Assembly (NCBI GenBank): GCA_965221845.1
Contig: OZ244919.1
Location: 2,542,001-2,606,000, forward strand
Direction: 5' to 3'
Source: JAJEFO01 sp965221845
GTDB taxonomy: Bacteria > Pseudomonadota > Alphaproteobacteria > Rhodobacterales > Rhodobacteraceae
DNA: 64,000 bases
The notes beneath the pieces are model-generated. The model was not told the origin of the DNA. It searched no databases and saw only the letters and a program-made list of their open reading frames with translations. Positions 32,757-42,450 of this stretch are shown here, in pieces (within the stretch, counting starts at the first letter, position 1; each line of letters starts with the position of its first letter). Both the position numbers and the translations under genes were made by a program.

Positions 32757-33530
32757 TTGTGCGCGCTTGAGGGCGCGGCTACAATGCGCGAGACCTTCCG
32801 AACGGGGCGGGACCGGCCCGTTGGCGGGACCGGCCCGGGCAAGTTCCGCACTGGCGCGACCTTCCGATCCAGGAGCCGCTTTCATGTCGCCGACCGACCT
32901 CGACCGCAGACCAGGGCAGGGCGTCCAGGGCGCGTCGGCGAGGGGGAGGGGACCGCGGCGCCCGGACTGCGGGCACGAATGGCGTCGGCCCGGCGCTGCG
33001 CGCAGGTCGCGAAGGCCGGAAGCGCTGCCGTGATCCCCGGGCAGGAGCCGGCTGAAGGAGCGGACCGGGACCGCGCCTCGAGGAGGGATGTCGCTCCCGT
33101 CCCGGCGGCCGATGCCGGCTCAGCTGCAGGGGCGGATGACGGCGGGCGCGACCCCGACGCATTGCCGGCCCGGACGGTCGGTCGCGCCGCGCTTCGGATC
33201 CTCGAGGAGGAAGCCGAACGCGAACTCTCGCTCCGCCGCGCGCAGGCCTCCGGGCCCGAGGGCGCGCTGCCTGCGTCCGGCGAGGACGCTTCCGGCGAGC
33301 GGCAGCAGGCCTCGGGCAGGGAAGCCGCCATGCGTCGGCGCGGGGGCCGGCTTCCCGCTGCACTTCTCGTGGCGTTCATGATGGCGGCATTTGCCGGGCT
33401 CCTGATCGCGATCTACCTGCGGGCGCCGGCGGTTTCGCATGCCTATCCCGATGCCGAAGGCGCGCTCCGGTCATATCTGGAGACCGTCAACGCGTTCCTG
33501 GGCTGGCTGGGCGGCGTGACCGCGAGGTAG
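32757..33530 (+). CDS. Hypothetical single-pass membrane protein (possible zinc-ribbon family, N-terminus doubtful)
   Basis: The C-terminal half is convincing: a helical region (AALRILEEEAERELSLRRAQ), a basic patch, one transmembrane segment (AALLVAFMMAAFAGLLIAIY) and a tail ending LETVNAFLGWLGGVTAR. This arrangement matches the C-termini of MJ0042-type zinc-ribbon membrane proteins of Rhodobacteraceae. The expected N-terminal CxxC ribbon is not in this frame. A neighbouring frame from ATG 32884 has RPDCGHEW, like the ribbon's second half, so a frameshift near 33000 is possible. The start is therefore unreliable. Confidence 0.45.
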   Translation: MCALEGAATMRETFRTGRDRPVGGTGPGKFRTGATFRSRSRFHVADRPRPQTRAGRPGRVGEGEGTAAPGLRARMASARRCAQVAKAGSAAVIPGQEPAEGADRDRASRRDVAPVPAADAGSAAGADDGGRDPDALPARTVGRAALRILEEEAERELSLRRAQASGPEGALPASGEDASGERQQASGREAAMRRRGGRLPAALLVAFMMAAFAGLLIAIYLRAPAVSHAYPDAEGALRSYLETVNAFLGWLGGVTAR

Positions 33531-33610
33531 TCCCGCGGCCTGCCCCCTCATCACGCCGCCGGCGCGAGTCCCTCTGCAGACGCGCCAGGGGCCGCATGCC
33601 GCGTGCAGGC

Positions 33611-36133
33611 TCAGAACCGCTCCAGCAGGCGCCTCAGGTAGTCCCGCTCCTCTTCCGAGCGTTCCATCTCTCCGGAGCGGCGGCGCAGCTCGTCGAGAAT
33701 CTCGCGGGCCCTGTGCTGGATGTCATCGCCGTGCAGCAGGTGCTCGTCGGTTCCGATCCGTCTCCCGTCGCCCGAATCGCGCCCCAGCGGATCGCGATCG
33801 GCGCCGTTCCAGCCATCGCCGTCAGCCTGCCGGCCGTCCTGGCCCTGCCCTTGCCGCGCCATCCGGCCAGCCAGGTTGCGCATGCCCTCGCGCAACGCCT
33901 CGATCGCGTCGGCCTGGCTTTCCAGCGCTCCGGCGAAGTCCTCGTTCCGGAGATCCTCCTCCGCCAGGTCCATCGCGTCTCCGGCTCTCCCGAGCGACTC
34001 GCGGGCGGCATCCCCCTCCGGCGTGCCTGCGCCCGGCAGGTTCTGCATCTGCCGGCCGAGTTCCTGCCGCAACGCGCGCTGGCGGTCCGCAAGGCCGCTC
34101 CCGCCACCCTCCCGCCGGGCCTGCTCCCCGCCCTGACCGTGACCCGGCCATTCGCCGTCGCGTCCTTCCAGCCCGCCGCTCCCGGGGGTCCGGCCCGACT
34201 GGCTTCCGCCGCGCCGTTCCTGCAGGTCGCGAAACGCCTCGTCCGACAACCCTTGCTGCTCGCGCAGGGTCTCGGCCAGGCCTTGCATCGCCTGCTGCCC
34301 GGGCGACGGCCCGTCGCGCGCGACGAAGCCGTTCTCCATCATCCGGCTCAACTGCTCCAGAAGCTCTGCAGCCTCGGCCGTGCGCCCTTGCTCCATGAGA
34401 TCCTGCAACCGGTCGAGGAGAGCGTCCAGATCCCGCGGGGCGATCTCCGTGACGTCGCCCTCGGCAAGCTGCCGGTCGCGGTCGCGCCCTTCCGCCTGCT
34501 CGGCAAGCTGGCGCAGGTAGTCCTGCATGGCCTCTCGAAGCTCCTGCACCAGGTCCGCGACCTCCTCGCTGCCGGCGCCGCCCTCGAGCGCCTCGGCAAG
34601 CCGCTCCTCCGCCCGCCGCAGGCGCGCGAGGGCGTCCGAGAGATCGCCCTCCTCGATCCGCACCGCGAGGTTCCAGAGCGCCTCCTCGATCTCCGTGACC
34701 GAGGAGTCATCGAGTCCGTTCGGAAAGGAAAGCGTCTCCAGGCGCCTGGCGATGAACCGGAGCTTCATGAAGTCGGTTGCGGAGCGGAGCACGCCTTCCG
34801 GCCTGTGGGACACGGAACGCAGGACGCGCGCCACGCGCCCGGCATTCTCCCGGTTCCACAGGAGGTCGCGCCGCCCCTCGATGATCGCCCCGGCCAGGGG
34901 GTCGAGGAACCGCCGGCCCGGCAGGACGGCAGACTGCGGCGCGGACATCCCCTGCTGCCCGGCATCGTCGCGTGCCGCAAGCTCCGCCCGCACGGGCAGA
35001 TCCGCCCAAGGATGGCGCGAAAGTTCGCCGATCACCGTTTCCGTGAATTCCGAACGGTCGCCGGAAATCGTCAGCGGCAGTTCCAGGAGGATCGGTTCGC
35101 GCGGCTCGGGATCCGGCGCCAGCCCGTGCCGACGGTCGACCCGCTCTTCGTCGAGCGTCATCTCCAGCCATCCTCCGACGACCGCATAGTCGTCCCGGGC
35201 GGCGAACGGCGCCTCCACGCGCCCCGCCCCGCCGCGCGCGAGAGGCCCGGCAAACTCGATCTCCGGCGCGAGGTCCGCTTCGGCTTCCATGACCCATGCC
35301 CGGCCGCCCGGGCCGTCGATCCTGATCTCGCCGTCCCGGCTGACGCTGAAGCGTTGCGACGGATCGCTCGCCGGCGGTGGGTCCCCGGTCCGGCCCGACA
35401 CGGTTTCGTGCAGCGTCAGGTCGCCGACGCCCCCGTACAGGCGGATCGTCACCAGGCTGCCCGCGGGAACCGCGAGCCTCGCCTGCCTGACGTCGTTGAG
35501 ATAGAGGCTGGGCCGTCCCGTGTAGTGCGGCGGCTCGATCCAGCCCTCCCATGAGGACCCCGCCGCCGGCGCCCGCCCGCCGGGGACGGCCTCGCCCAGG
35601 GCCCCCGCTCTCGGGAACGCGCCGAACAGCAGGCCGACCGCGAGGCAGAGAAGCGCGAAGTAGCGAAGCCCGAACCGGTCGAGCCGGGACAGCCTGAGAT
35701 CGGGCCCTGCCGCGCGCGCCCCGTCAAGGCGCTTCGCCATGAGTCCGACATGCGCCTGCCAGATCGCCTCGGAACCGGCGTCGCCCGCGCCGATGGCATG
35801 CCGGTCGGCCACGGCCGCTATCGGCCGGCCGGGCAGGGCCGCGTCGAGCCGGCCGAGCGCCTCGCGGCGCCCCGGGAGCCTGAACCGGCGCAGGGCGATG
35901 CGGAACGTGGCCAGCGCTGCCAGCGCCGCGAGGGTTCCGGACGCCCACGCCAGTTCCGGCGACAGGATCTCATGCACGCCCAGCAGCAGGGCGGAACACG
36001 CGAAGAGCAGAACGGTCCAGAACGGCCAGAACGCCCGCGCGGCACGTTCGGCGAGGATGCCCGCCATGGTCAGGGCCAGCGGCCGCCTGAGGCGCTGCCG
36101 GACATCCGGGGGAAGTTCGCCCTTGCCGATCAT
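33611..36133 (-). CDS. DUF4175 / TIGR02302 family membrane protein
   Basis: This 840-aa protein has two hydrophobic N-terminal pairs, a beta-rich middle part with WEGWIEPPHYTGRPSLYLND, and a long helical, Gln/Glu/Arg-rich C-terminal half likely to be coiled coil, including a Gly/Gln-rich low-complexity stretch. This is the architecture of the alphaproteobacterial TIGR02302 family, of unknown function and presumably envelope-located. The start is set at ATG 36133, which overlaps the lysA stop by ATGA. The lysA-DUF4175 order is typical of Rhodobacterales. Confidence 0.85.
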   Translation of the reverse strand: MIGKGELPPDVRQRLRRPLALTMAGILAERAARAFWPFWTVLLFACSALLLGVHEILSPELAWASGTLAALAALATFRIALRRFRLPGRREALGRLDAALPGRPIAAVADRHAIGAGDAGSEAIWQAHVGLMAKRLDGARAAGPDLRLSRLDRFGLRYFALLCLAVGLLFGAFPRAGALGEAVPGGRAPAAGSSWEGWIEPPHYTGRPSLYLNDVRQARLAVPAGSLVTIRLYGGVGDLTLHETVSGRTGDPPPASDPSQRFSVSRDGEIRIDGPGGRAWVMEAEADLAPEIEFAGPLARGGAGRVEAPFAARDDYAVVGGWLEMTLDEERVDRRHGLAPDPEPREPILLELPLTISGDRSEFTETVIGELSRHPWADLPVRAELAARDDAGQQGMSAPQSAVLPGRRFLDPLAGAIIEGRRDLLWNRENAGRVARVLRSVSHRPEGVLRSATDFMKLRFIARRLETLSFPNGLDDSSVTEIEEALWNLAVRIEEGDLSDALARLRRAEERLAEALEGGAGSEEVADLVQELREAMQDYLRQLAEQAEGRDRDRQLAEGDVTEIAPRDLDALLDRLQDLMEQGRTAEAAELLEQLSRMMENGFVARDGPSPGQQAMQGLAETLREQQGLSDEAFRDLQERRGGSQSGRTPGSGGLEGRDGEWPGHGQGGEQARREGGGSGLADRQRALRQELGRQMQNLPGAGTPEGDAARESLGRAGDAMDLAEEDLRNEDFAGALESQADAIEALREGMRNLAGRMARQGQGQDGRQADGDGWNGADRDPLGRDSGDGRRIGTDEHLLHGDDIQHRAREILDELRRRSGEMERSEEERDYLRRLLERF

Positions 36134-37437
36134 GGATCCCGGCCCCTCCCGGGGGCAGGACCTGCCCGCCCCTTCAGCCATGGCGGGATGATATCGCGGC
36201 CGATCATTTCGTCAAACGCCGGGCGCGGCCTGACAACCGCGAACAGGCCTTCGCTGACCAGGACCTCCGGGACCAGGGGCCTGGAATTGTATTCCGACGC
36301 CATCACCGCCCCGTATGCGCCCGCCGAGCGGAACGCGACGAGATCCCCCTCGCTGACGGCGGGCATCTTCCGCCCGCGCGCAAAGGTGTCGCCGGTTTCG
36401 CAGACCGGGCCCGCGACGTCGTATGTCGCCTGCCGGGCGCCCGGAGCGGGCTCGGCCACGGACACGATGTCGTGATGGGCGCCGTACATTGCCGGGCGAA
36501 GCAGGTCGTTCATCGCGGCATCCAGGATCAGGAACTCGCGGTCATGGCCGGACTTGACGTATATGACCTGCGCCACGAGAAGTCCCGCGTTCCCGGCAAT
36601 CAGCCGCCCCGGCTCGATCTCGATCTCGCAGCCCAGGTCGCCGACGGTGCGCCTGATCACTTCGCAGTACTCGGCCGGAAGCGGCGGCGCGGCATTCGAC
36701 CGCTCATAGGGGATCCCCAGCCCGCCCCCGAGATCCAGCCGGCGGATGTCATGGCCGTCGGACCGCAGCGCACGGGCCAGTTCCGCCACCTTCCCGTAGG
36801 CACGCTCGTAGGGACCGAGATCCGTCAGCTGCGAGCCTATGTGGACGTCTATGCCCGCCACTTCGAGGCCCGGCAGGCCGGCGGCCTCCGCGTACAGCCC
36901 GCGCGCGCGGCTGAGCGGAACGCCGAACTTGTCCTGGGACCTGCCGGTCGCGATCTTCCCGTGCGTGCCCGCATCCACGTCCGGATTGACCCTGACGGCG
37001 ATCGGCGCGGTCACTCCAAGCCGAACCGCGACGCCGGAAAGCCTTCGCAGCTCTGGCCCGCTCTCGACATTGACCTGCCTGATGCCGCCGGACAGCGCCA
37101 GTTCCATTTCGTCCGCCGTCTTGCCCACGCCGGAAAAGACGATCCGCTCGCCGGGAAAGCCGGCCGCGACAGCCCTGCGGTACTCCCCGCCCGACACGAC
37201 GTCCACGCCGGCCCCGAGCCGGGCCATGACGGTGAGCACGGCCTGGTTCGAGTTCGCCTTCATCGCATAGCAGACAAGGTGGTCCATCCCGGACATGCCT
37301 TCGTCGAACAGGCGGTAGTGCCGCTCCAGGGTCGCCGTCGAGTAGACGTAGAACGGCGTCCCCACCTCGGCGGCAATCCCGGAAACGGGGACGTCCTCGG
37401 CGTGCAGGGCGCCGTCACGATACAGGAAGTGGTCCAT
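36130..37437 (-). CDS. lysA: Diaminopimelate decarboxylase
   Basis: This 435-aa PLP enzyme of fold type III makes L-lysine from meso-diaminopimelate. The PLP Lys60 lies in CYAMKAN, with VDVVSGGEYRRA, HIGSQLTDL, LDLGGGLGIPY and the catalytic Cys in VAGPVCETGDTF. The start at ATG 37437 (GAGGG upstream) gives the family N-terminus MDHFLYRDG. It sits in the argH-lptM-like-lysA-DUF4175 run and overlaps DUF4175 by 4 bp. Confidence 0.95.
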   Translation of the reverse strand: MDHFLYRDGALHAEDVPVSGIAAEVGTPFYVYSTATLERHYRLFDEGMSGMDHLVCYAMKANSNQAVLTVMARLGAGVDVVSGGEYRRAVAAGFPGERIVFSGVGKTADEMELALSGGIRQVNVESGPELRRLSGVAVRLGVTAPIAVRVNPDVDAGTHGKIATGRSQDKFGVPLSRARGLYAEAAGLPGLEVAGIDVHIGSQLTDLGPYERAYGKVAELARALRSDGHDIRRLDLGGGLGIPYERSNAAPPLPAEYCEVIRRTVGDLGCEIEIEPGRLIAGNAGLLVAQVIYVKSGHDREFLILDAAMNDLLRPAMYGAHHDIVSVAEPAPGARQATYDVAGPVCETGDTFARGRKMPAVSEGDLVAFRSAGAYGAVMASEYNSRPLVPEVLVSEGLFAVVRPRPAFDEMIGRDIIPPWLKGRAGPAPGRGRDP

Positions 37438-37512
37438 CCGCGTTCCCTCGAGACCCGGCCAGCCGTCATACCAGATGCGCGTCACGGCGCAACGCCCGGC
37501 CGCGCCTGCCGG

Positions 37513-37755
37513 TCAGAGTCTCCCGACAACGCCGATCCGCGCCTCGCCCGACACCTCGACGCTCCGCCCCTTCTGGTGGGGCGGCCCGTCCACGCCGCAT
37601 GCCCCGAGCGCCAGGACGGCGACCGGCGCCAGCCACCTCACGGCGGCACCGCCACGGCGACGCCGAAGGACGGCGCCTGCCGTGCGGGCGTCGGGAACGG
37701 CGTCGGGCCCGCGCGCCGCGCAGGGGGCCTGCGCAAGCAGCCCCCGTCCGCTCAT
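37513..37755 (-). CDS. Small lipoprotein, LptM-like
   Basis: This 80-aa protein starts at an ATG overlapping the argH stop (ATGA). It has a hydrophobic segment ending in the lipobox LALGACGVDGPP, so the mature lipoprotein would be only about 30 residues. A short lipoprotein with a C-G-x-x-G-P-P start in this position between argH and lysA corresponds to LptM (YifL), which assists LptD maturation in the outer membrane. The N-terminal 45 residues are longer than in LptM, so the true start may be the internal GTG before RWLAPVAVL. Confidence 0.65.
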   Translation of the reverse strand: MSGRGLLAQAPCAARGPDAVPDARTAGAVLRRRRGGAAVRWLAPVAVLALGACGVDGPPHQKGRSVEVSGEARIGVVGRL

Positions 37756-39140
37756 GACAGCCTCTCCCGCCACTGCGCGACCTGCTCGCGCACGCGCTCG
37801 GGCGCCGTCCCGCCGTAGGACGTGCGGCTCCGAACAGAATTGCCCGCTCCCAGCACCTCGCGGACCTGCCCAGTGATCGCGTCATGAACCGACGTCATCT
37901 GCTCGAGCGTCAGATCCTGCAGATCCTTGCCCTCGGCCTCCGCCATCGCCACCAGCCTGCCGGTCACGCCGTGCGCTTCCCGAAACGGCAGGCCCGCCTC
38001 CCGCACCAGCCAGTCGGCGAGATCGGTGGACGTCGAAAAGCCTGACGAGGCCGCGGCCTTCAGTACGTCCGGGTCGGCCGACATGTCCCGAACCATGCCT
38101 TCCATCGCCGCCAGCGCCAGCATCAGGGAGTCCGCGGCGTCGAAGACCTGCTCCTTGTCCTCCTGCAGGTCCTTGGAATAGGCCAGCGCAAGGCCCTTCA
38201 TGACGGTGAACAGGCCCACGGCGCTCCCGAGGATGCGCCCGGTCTTTGCCCGCACGAGCTCGGCCGCATCCGGGTTCCTTTTCTGCGGCATGATCGACGA
38301 GCCGGTCGAGAAGCGGTCCGAAAGCGAGACGAACCGGAACTGCGCGCTCGACCAGATCACGATCTCCTCGGCCAGCCGGCTGAGATGCATTGCCGCGATG
38401 GCGCTCGCCGCCAGGAACTCCAGCGCGAAGTCCCGGTCCGCAACGGCGTCCAGCGAATTCGCCATCGGCCGGTCGAAGCCGAGCGCGCGCGCCGTTGCAT
38501 CCCTGTCGATGGGAAAGGAGGTGCCCGCCAGGGCGCAGGCCCCGAGCGGGCTCTCGTTCATCCGCCGCCGCGCGTCAGCCAGCCTCGACGCGTCGCGCTC
38601 CAGCATCTCGACATACGCCATCATGTGATGGCCCCATGTCACCGGCTGGGCCGGCTGCAGGTGCGTGAACCCGGGCATCACCCAGTCCGCGCCGGCCTCG
38701 GCCTGGCCAACAAGCGCGCGCTGCAGCGCCCTGACGCCCGCGACCGCGGCGTCGCACCGGTCCCGCACCCAAAGCCGGAGGTCGGTCGCGACCTGGTCGT
38801 TCCGGCTCCGCGCGGTGTGCAGCCGTCCCGCGGCCGCGCCGATCAGTTCGTGCAGGCGCGACTCGACGTTCATGTGGATGTCCTCGAGCGCGGCCTGGAA
38901 CCCGAACGCGCCGTTCTCGATCTCTGACAAGACCGTGAGCAGGCCTTCCCGGATCGCCCTGGCGTCGTCATCCTCGATGACGCCCGTCTCGGCAAGCATC
39001 GCCGCGTGGGCAAGCGAACCCTCGATGTCGTGCCGCGCCAGCCGCCGGTCGAACCCGATGGAAGCGTTGATCGCTTCCATGATCGCGTCCGGGCCGGCGT
39101 CGAAGCGGCCGCCCCACAGCATGTTCGCGTCGTTGGTCAT
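37752..39140 (-). CDS. argH: Argininosuccinate lyase
   Basis: This 462-aa enzyme of the fumarase/aspartase superfamily splits argininosuccinate into arginine and fumarate. The signature GSSIMPQKRNPD is present, with the TARSRNDQVATDLRLW and THLQPAQPVTWGHH blocks. GGAGACAGG precedes the ATG at 39140. It is transcribed divergently from tlpA, the usual alphaproteobacterial arrangement, with only 21 bp between the two starts, so their promoters overlap the opposing coding regions. Confidence 0.96.
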   Translation of the reverse strand: MTNDANMLWGGRFDAGPDAIMEAINASIGFDRRLARHDIEGSLAHAAMLAETGVIEDDDARAIREGLLTVLSEIENGAFGFQAALEDIHMNVESRLHELIGAAAGRLHTARSRNDQVATDLRLWVRDRCDAAVAGVRALQRALVGQAEAGADWVMPGFTHLQPAQPVTWGHHMMAYVEMLERDASRLADARRRMNESPLGACALAGTSFPIDRDATARALGFDRPMANSLDAVADRDFALEFLAASAIAAMHLSRLAEEIVIWSSAQFRFVSLSDRFSTGSSIMPQKRNPDAAELVRAKTGRILGSAVGLFTVMKGLALAYSKDLQEDKEQVFDAADSLMLALAAMEGMVRDMSADPDVLKAAASSGFSTSTDLADWLVREAGLPFREAHGVTGRLVAMAEAEGKDLQDLTLEQMTSVHDAITGQVREVLGAGNSVRSRTSYGGTAPERVREQVAQWRERLS

Positions 39141-39161
39141 CCTGTCTCCGGAGGGAGTTCA

Positions 39162-39716
39162 ATGCGCCGTTTCCTCGCCGTTCTCTACACCTGCCTCGCC
39201 CTCGCCGCAAACCACGCCAGCGCTGACGCCGCAGGGCTCGGGGATCTGCGCGATGGCACGATGAGGAAACTCGTCTTCTCGGAGCCGAAGGCCGTGCCCG
39301 ACACCGGCTTCACGGACCCGGACGGCGGCGTGCATCGGCTGTCCGATTTCAACGGCAGGATCGCGCTTGTCAATTTCTGGGCGACATGGTGCGCGCCCTG
39401 CCGCAAGGAAATGCCCATGCTTTCGGACCTGCAGGACGAGTTCGGCGGCGAGCGGTTCGAGGTCGTGACAGTCGCCACGGGGCGCAACTCGGTTCAGGGC
39501 ATCCGACGCTTCTTCCGGGAGGCGGGCGTCGACAACCTTCCGCTCTACCTCGATCCGGGACAGGGCCTCGCCCGCAGCATGGGGATCCTCGGCCTCCCGG
39601 CCACGGTGATCCTGGACAGGGACGGCAGGGAGATCGCCCGGATGCGCGGAGACGCCGAGTGGCACGGCGACAGCGCCAGGGCGATCATCCGGGCGCTCAC
39701 CGAAGGCCGGCAATGA
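39162..39716 (+). CDS. tlpA: TlpA-family thiol:disulfide oxidoreductase (periplasmic)
   Basis: This 184-aa protein has a signal peptide (MRRFLAVLYTCLALAANHAS), then a thioredoxin fold with the redox motif WATWCAPCRKEMP and the cis-Pro loop GILGLPATVILD. It would reduce or exchange disulfides in the periplasm, for example in cytochrome oxidase copper-site assembly. GGAGGGAGTTCA precedes ATG 39162. Divergent from argH. Confidence 0.92.
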   Translation: MRRFLAVLYTCLALAANHASADAAGLGDLRDGTMRKLVFSEPKAVPDTGFTDPDGGVHRLSDFNGRIALVNFWATWCAPCRKEMPMLSDLQDEFGGERFEVVTVATGRNSVQGIRRFFREAGVDNLPLYLDPGQGLARSMGILGLPATVILDRDGREIARMRGDAEWHGDSARAIIRALTEGRQ

Positions 39717-39840
39717 CAGGAACAGGACCCCGGCATCCCGAGCGGCCGTCCCCGCTCCAGGGCCGCAACGCGCCTCTGGCCACGCTCCCCTGCTTCGGAT
39801 AGTCTGGCCACGGCCGCGTCATTACCGGGAGGGAGCCTGA

Positions 39841-41214
39841 ATGAACGTCGTTCCGAATGACCTCACCAGCGTGATCGAGGCCGACCGCGCGCATGTCTGG
39901 CATCACCTGATGCAGCACAAGCCCCTGGAAACGGACGATCCCCGCGTCATGGTCGAAGGCAGGGGCGTGCGCGTCCGGGATGCGGCCGGAGCCGAGTACA
40001 TTGACGCCGTCTCGGGCGGTGTGTGGACCGTCAATGTCGGCTACGGCCGCGAGCGCATCGCCAACGCCATCCGGGACCAGCTGGTCCGGATCCCGTATTT
40101 CGCGGGCAGCGCGGGATCGATACCCGGCGCGAGATTCGCCGGCAAGCTGACCGGGCTGATGCCCGGCCTCACGCGCGTCTACTATGCGAATTCCGGCTCC
40201 GAGGCGAACGAGAAGGCCTTCAAGATGGTCCGCCAGATCGCGCACAAGCGGCATGGCGGCAGGAAGCACAAGATCCTCTTTCGCGAACGCGACTATCACG
40301 GCACGACGATCGCCTGCCTGTCCGCGGGCGGACAGCCGGAACGGAACGCGCAGTACGGCCCGTTCACGCCCGGCTTCGTGCAGGTCCCGCACTGTCTCGA
40401 GTACCGCGCCCAGGTCGAGACCGAAAGCTACGGCGAGTGGGCGGCGGACCAGGTCGAGGAGGTCATCCTTCGCGAGGGCCCCGACACGGTGGGCGCGCTG
40501 TGCCTCGAGCCGGTTACGGCCGGCGGAGGCGTCATACCGCCGCCGGACGGGTACTGGGAGCGGATCCAGGAAATCTGCCGCAAGCACGACGTGCTGCTTC
40601 ATCTCGACGAGGTCGTCTGCGGAGTCGGACGCACCGGAACGTGGTTCGGCTACCAGCACTTCGGGGTCAGGCCCGACTTCGTGACCATGGCGAAGGGCGT
40701 GGCCTCGGGATACGCCGCGATCGCCTGCATGGTCACGACTGACGAGGTCTTCGCCATGTTCAAGGACGATGCCGACGACCCCATGAACTACTTCCGGGAC
40801 ATCTCGACATTCGGCGGCTGCACCGCCGGGCCGGCCGCAGCGCTCGAGAACGTCGCGATCATCGAGGAGGAGGGTCTCCTCGACAACGCCACGCGGATGG
40901 GCACGCGCCTCATGGACAGCCTGTACGCGCTCCAGGAGAGGCACCGCGCCATCGGCGACGTGCGCGGCAAGGGGCTGTTCTGCGGGGCCGAGCTCGTTGC
41001 CGACCGCGCGACCAGGGAGCCGGTCGACGAGAGGAAGGTCCAGGCCGTCGTCGCCGACTGCGCGAGGCAGGGGGTCATCATCGGCGCGACCAACCGCTCG
41101 CTGCCCGGGCTCAACAACACGCTGTGCCTGTCGCCCCCGCTGGTCTCGACCGCCGACGACATCGACCGGATCGCCGACGCGGTGGACAAGGCGCTGGCCC
41201 GGACCTTCTCCTGA
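39841..41214 (+). CDS. Class III aminotransferase, taurine-pyruvate aminotransferase-like
   Basis: This 457-aa PLP omega-aminotransferase has YYANSGSEANEKAFKMVRQ, RDYHGTTIA, LHLDEVVCGVGRTGTWFGYQ and the catalytic Lys in VTMAKGVASGYA. The N-terminal HVWHHLMQHKP and C-terminal TNRSLPGLNNTLCLSPPL resemble taurine-pyruvate aminotransferase (Tpa) of Paracoccus and Roseobacter. No taurine uptake or sulfoacetaldehyde genes are near, so the amine substrate is open. GGGAGGGAGCCTGA precedes the ATG. Confidence 0.8.
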   Translation: MNVVPNDLTSVIEADRAHVWHHLMQHKPLETDDPRVMVEGRGVRVRDAAGAEYIDAVSGGVWTVNVGYGRERIANAIRDQLVRIPYFAGSAGSIPGARFAGKLTGLMPGLTRVYYANSGSEANEKAFKMVRQIAHKRHGGRKHKILFRERDYHGTTIACLSAGGQPERNAQYGPFTPGFVQVPHCLEYRAQVETESYGEWAADQVEEVILREGPDTVGALCLEPVTAGGGVIPPPDGYWERIQEICRKHDVLLHLDEVVCGVGRTGTWFGYQHFGVRPDFVTMAKGVASGYAAIACMVTTDEVFAMFKDDADDPMNYFRDISTFGGCTAGPAAALENVAIIEEEGLLDNATRMGTRLMDSLYALQERHRAIGDVRGKGLFCGAELVADRATREPVDERKVQAVVADCARQGVIIGATNRSLPGLNNTLCLSPPLVSTADDIDRIADAVDKALARTFS

Positions 41215-41238
41215 AGCCTGCGCGGAGCGGGTCGCCTG

Positions 41239-41253
41239 CCGGCGCGGCGCCGG
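41239..41253. terminator. GC hairpin between convergent genes
   Basis: CCGGCGC-G-GCGCCGG is a perfect 7-bp inverted repeat in the 63-bp gap between the convergent aminotransferase and transglycosylase genes. There is no T-run, so terminator function is a guess from position. Confidence 0.25.
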
Positions 41254-41277
41254 ACAGGGCGGGAGGCGTGGCGACGT

Positions 41278-42450
41278 TCAGAGCAGGTCGAGAAGCTCCG
41301 CCGTGGGCCAGGCGTCCGCCGGCAAGCCCAGGCGCGACTGCTCCTTCTGCACCGCGCTGCGGGTCTTCGCGCCCAGTATGCCGTCAATTCCGCCGACGTC
41401 ATGGCCGCGCGCCTCCAGCCGTTCCTGCAGCGCCCTGACCTGGCCCTCGTCAAGCGGCGTGCCGGAATCGCCGGCATTGTAGGCGGGCGCCCCTTCGAGC
41501 AGGGTCGCGAAATAGGCGGCAGTCACGACGTAGACGAAGCTTCTGTTCCATTCCAGGAACACGTTGAAGTTCGGGTACGCCAGGAAGGCGGGTCCGTGCC
41601 GGCCCTGCGGCAGCAGCACCGCCGCTTCGAGCGCCGGCGCGTCCAGCTTCCCGGAGCGCGCCCTTACCCCGGCCGCCGCCCAGTCGGACGCGCGCTTCCA
41701 GTTGCCGAATCCGGTCTCGGACCAGTCGAAGCGCCGCGGCATCAGGACTTCCTGCAGCCATGGCTGGCCCCTTCGCCAGCCGAGGCCGGCCAGCATTCTC
41801 GCCCCTGAAACCAGGGCATCCGCGGGAGATCCCTTGAGGTCGACCTTTCCGTCGCCGTCACCGTCAACGCCGTTGGCAAGGATGTCCTCCGGCAGCATCT
41901 GGACCATTCCGATCTCGCCGGCCCATGCACCCGTCGTGCTGGCCGGGTCCAGGCCGCCGCGCTCGAACAGCTCGATCGCGGCAAGGACCTGCGGCCGGAA
42001 CAGTTCCGACCGCCTGCAGTCATGGGCAAGCGTGACCAGCGCGCTGACCGTGTTGTAGTCGCCCTGAACGGCGCCGAAGTCGGTCTCGAAGCCCCAGAGC
42101 GCGAGCAGGACGCCTCGGGAAACGCCATGCTCGCGCTCGACGCGATCAAGGACCTGCGCCCATTTCCTGGCGTTCTCCGATCCGTGGCGAAGCCTGTGCT
42201 CGCTTATCAGGCGCCCGGAAAACTCGATGAACGGAACCTGGAAGATCCCCTGCGTCCGGTCCGCGCGGATGACCTTCGGGTCGCGGGCCGCATGCTCCAG
42301 GAAGCGGTCGACCACCTGCTCCGAATGGCCGTGCCCTGTCGCCTCGTCCCTGATGCCGCCAAGGAATGCGTCGAATGGCCCGCCGCACGGCTGGGCGACG
42401 GCAGATGCGGCGCCCATAAGGAAGACGGTCAAGGCAATGGGCGTCTTCAC
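41278..42450 (-). CDS. mltB: Lytic murein transglycosylase B family with peptidoglycan-binding domain
   Basis: This 390-aa secreted enzyme cleaves peptidoglycan glycan strands. A signal peptide (KTPIALTVFLMGAASAVAQ) has no lipobox at the cleavage site. The catalytic Glu is in LLALWGFETDFGAVQG, and a calcium-binding EF-hand-like NGVDGDGDGKVDLKGS is seen as in MltB. A C-terminal peptidoglycan-binding domain 1 follows with LDEGQVRALQERLEARGHD and GGIDGILGAKTRSAVQ. The start is GTG 42450 with GAAGGAG seven bases upstream. Confidence 0.9.
   Translation of the reverse strand: MKTPIALTVFLMGAASAVAQPCGGPFDAFLGGIRDEATGHGHSEQVVDRFLEHAARDPKVIRADRTQGIFQVPFIEFSGRLISEHRLRHGSENARKWAQVLDRVEREHGVSRGVLLALWGFETDFGAVQGDYNTVSALVTLAHDCRRSELFRPQVLAAIELFERGGLDPASTTGAWAGEIGMVQMLPEDILANGVDGDGDGKVDLKGSPADALVSGARMLAGLGWRRGQPWLQEVLMPRRFDWSETGFGNWKRASDWAAAGVRARSGKLDAPALEAAVLLPQGRHGPAFLAYPNFNVFLEWNRSFVYVVTAAYFATLLEGAPAYNAGDSGTPLDEGQVRALQERLEARGHDVGGIDGILGAKTRSAVQKEQSRLGLPADAWPTAELLDLL

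Noticed and set aside
39841..41214. Aminotransferase as proof of a taurine degradation locus
   Set aside because: No taurine transporter, sulfoacetaldehyde acetyltransferase or regulator is nearby; only family resemblance supports it.
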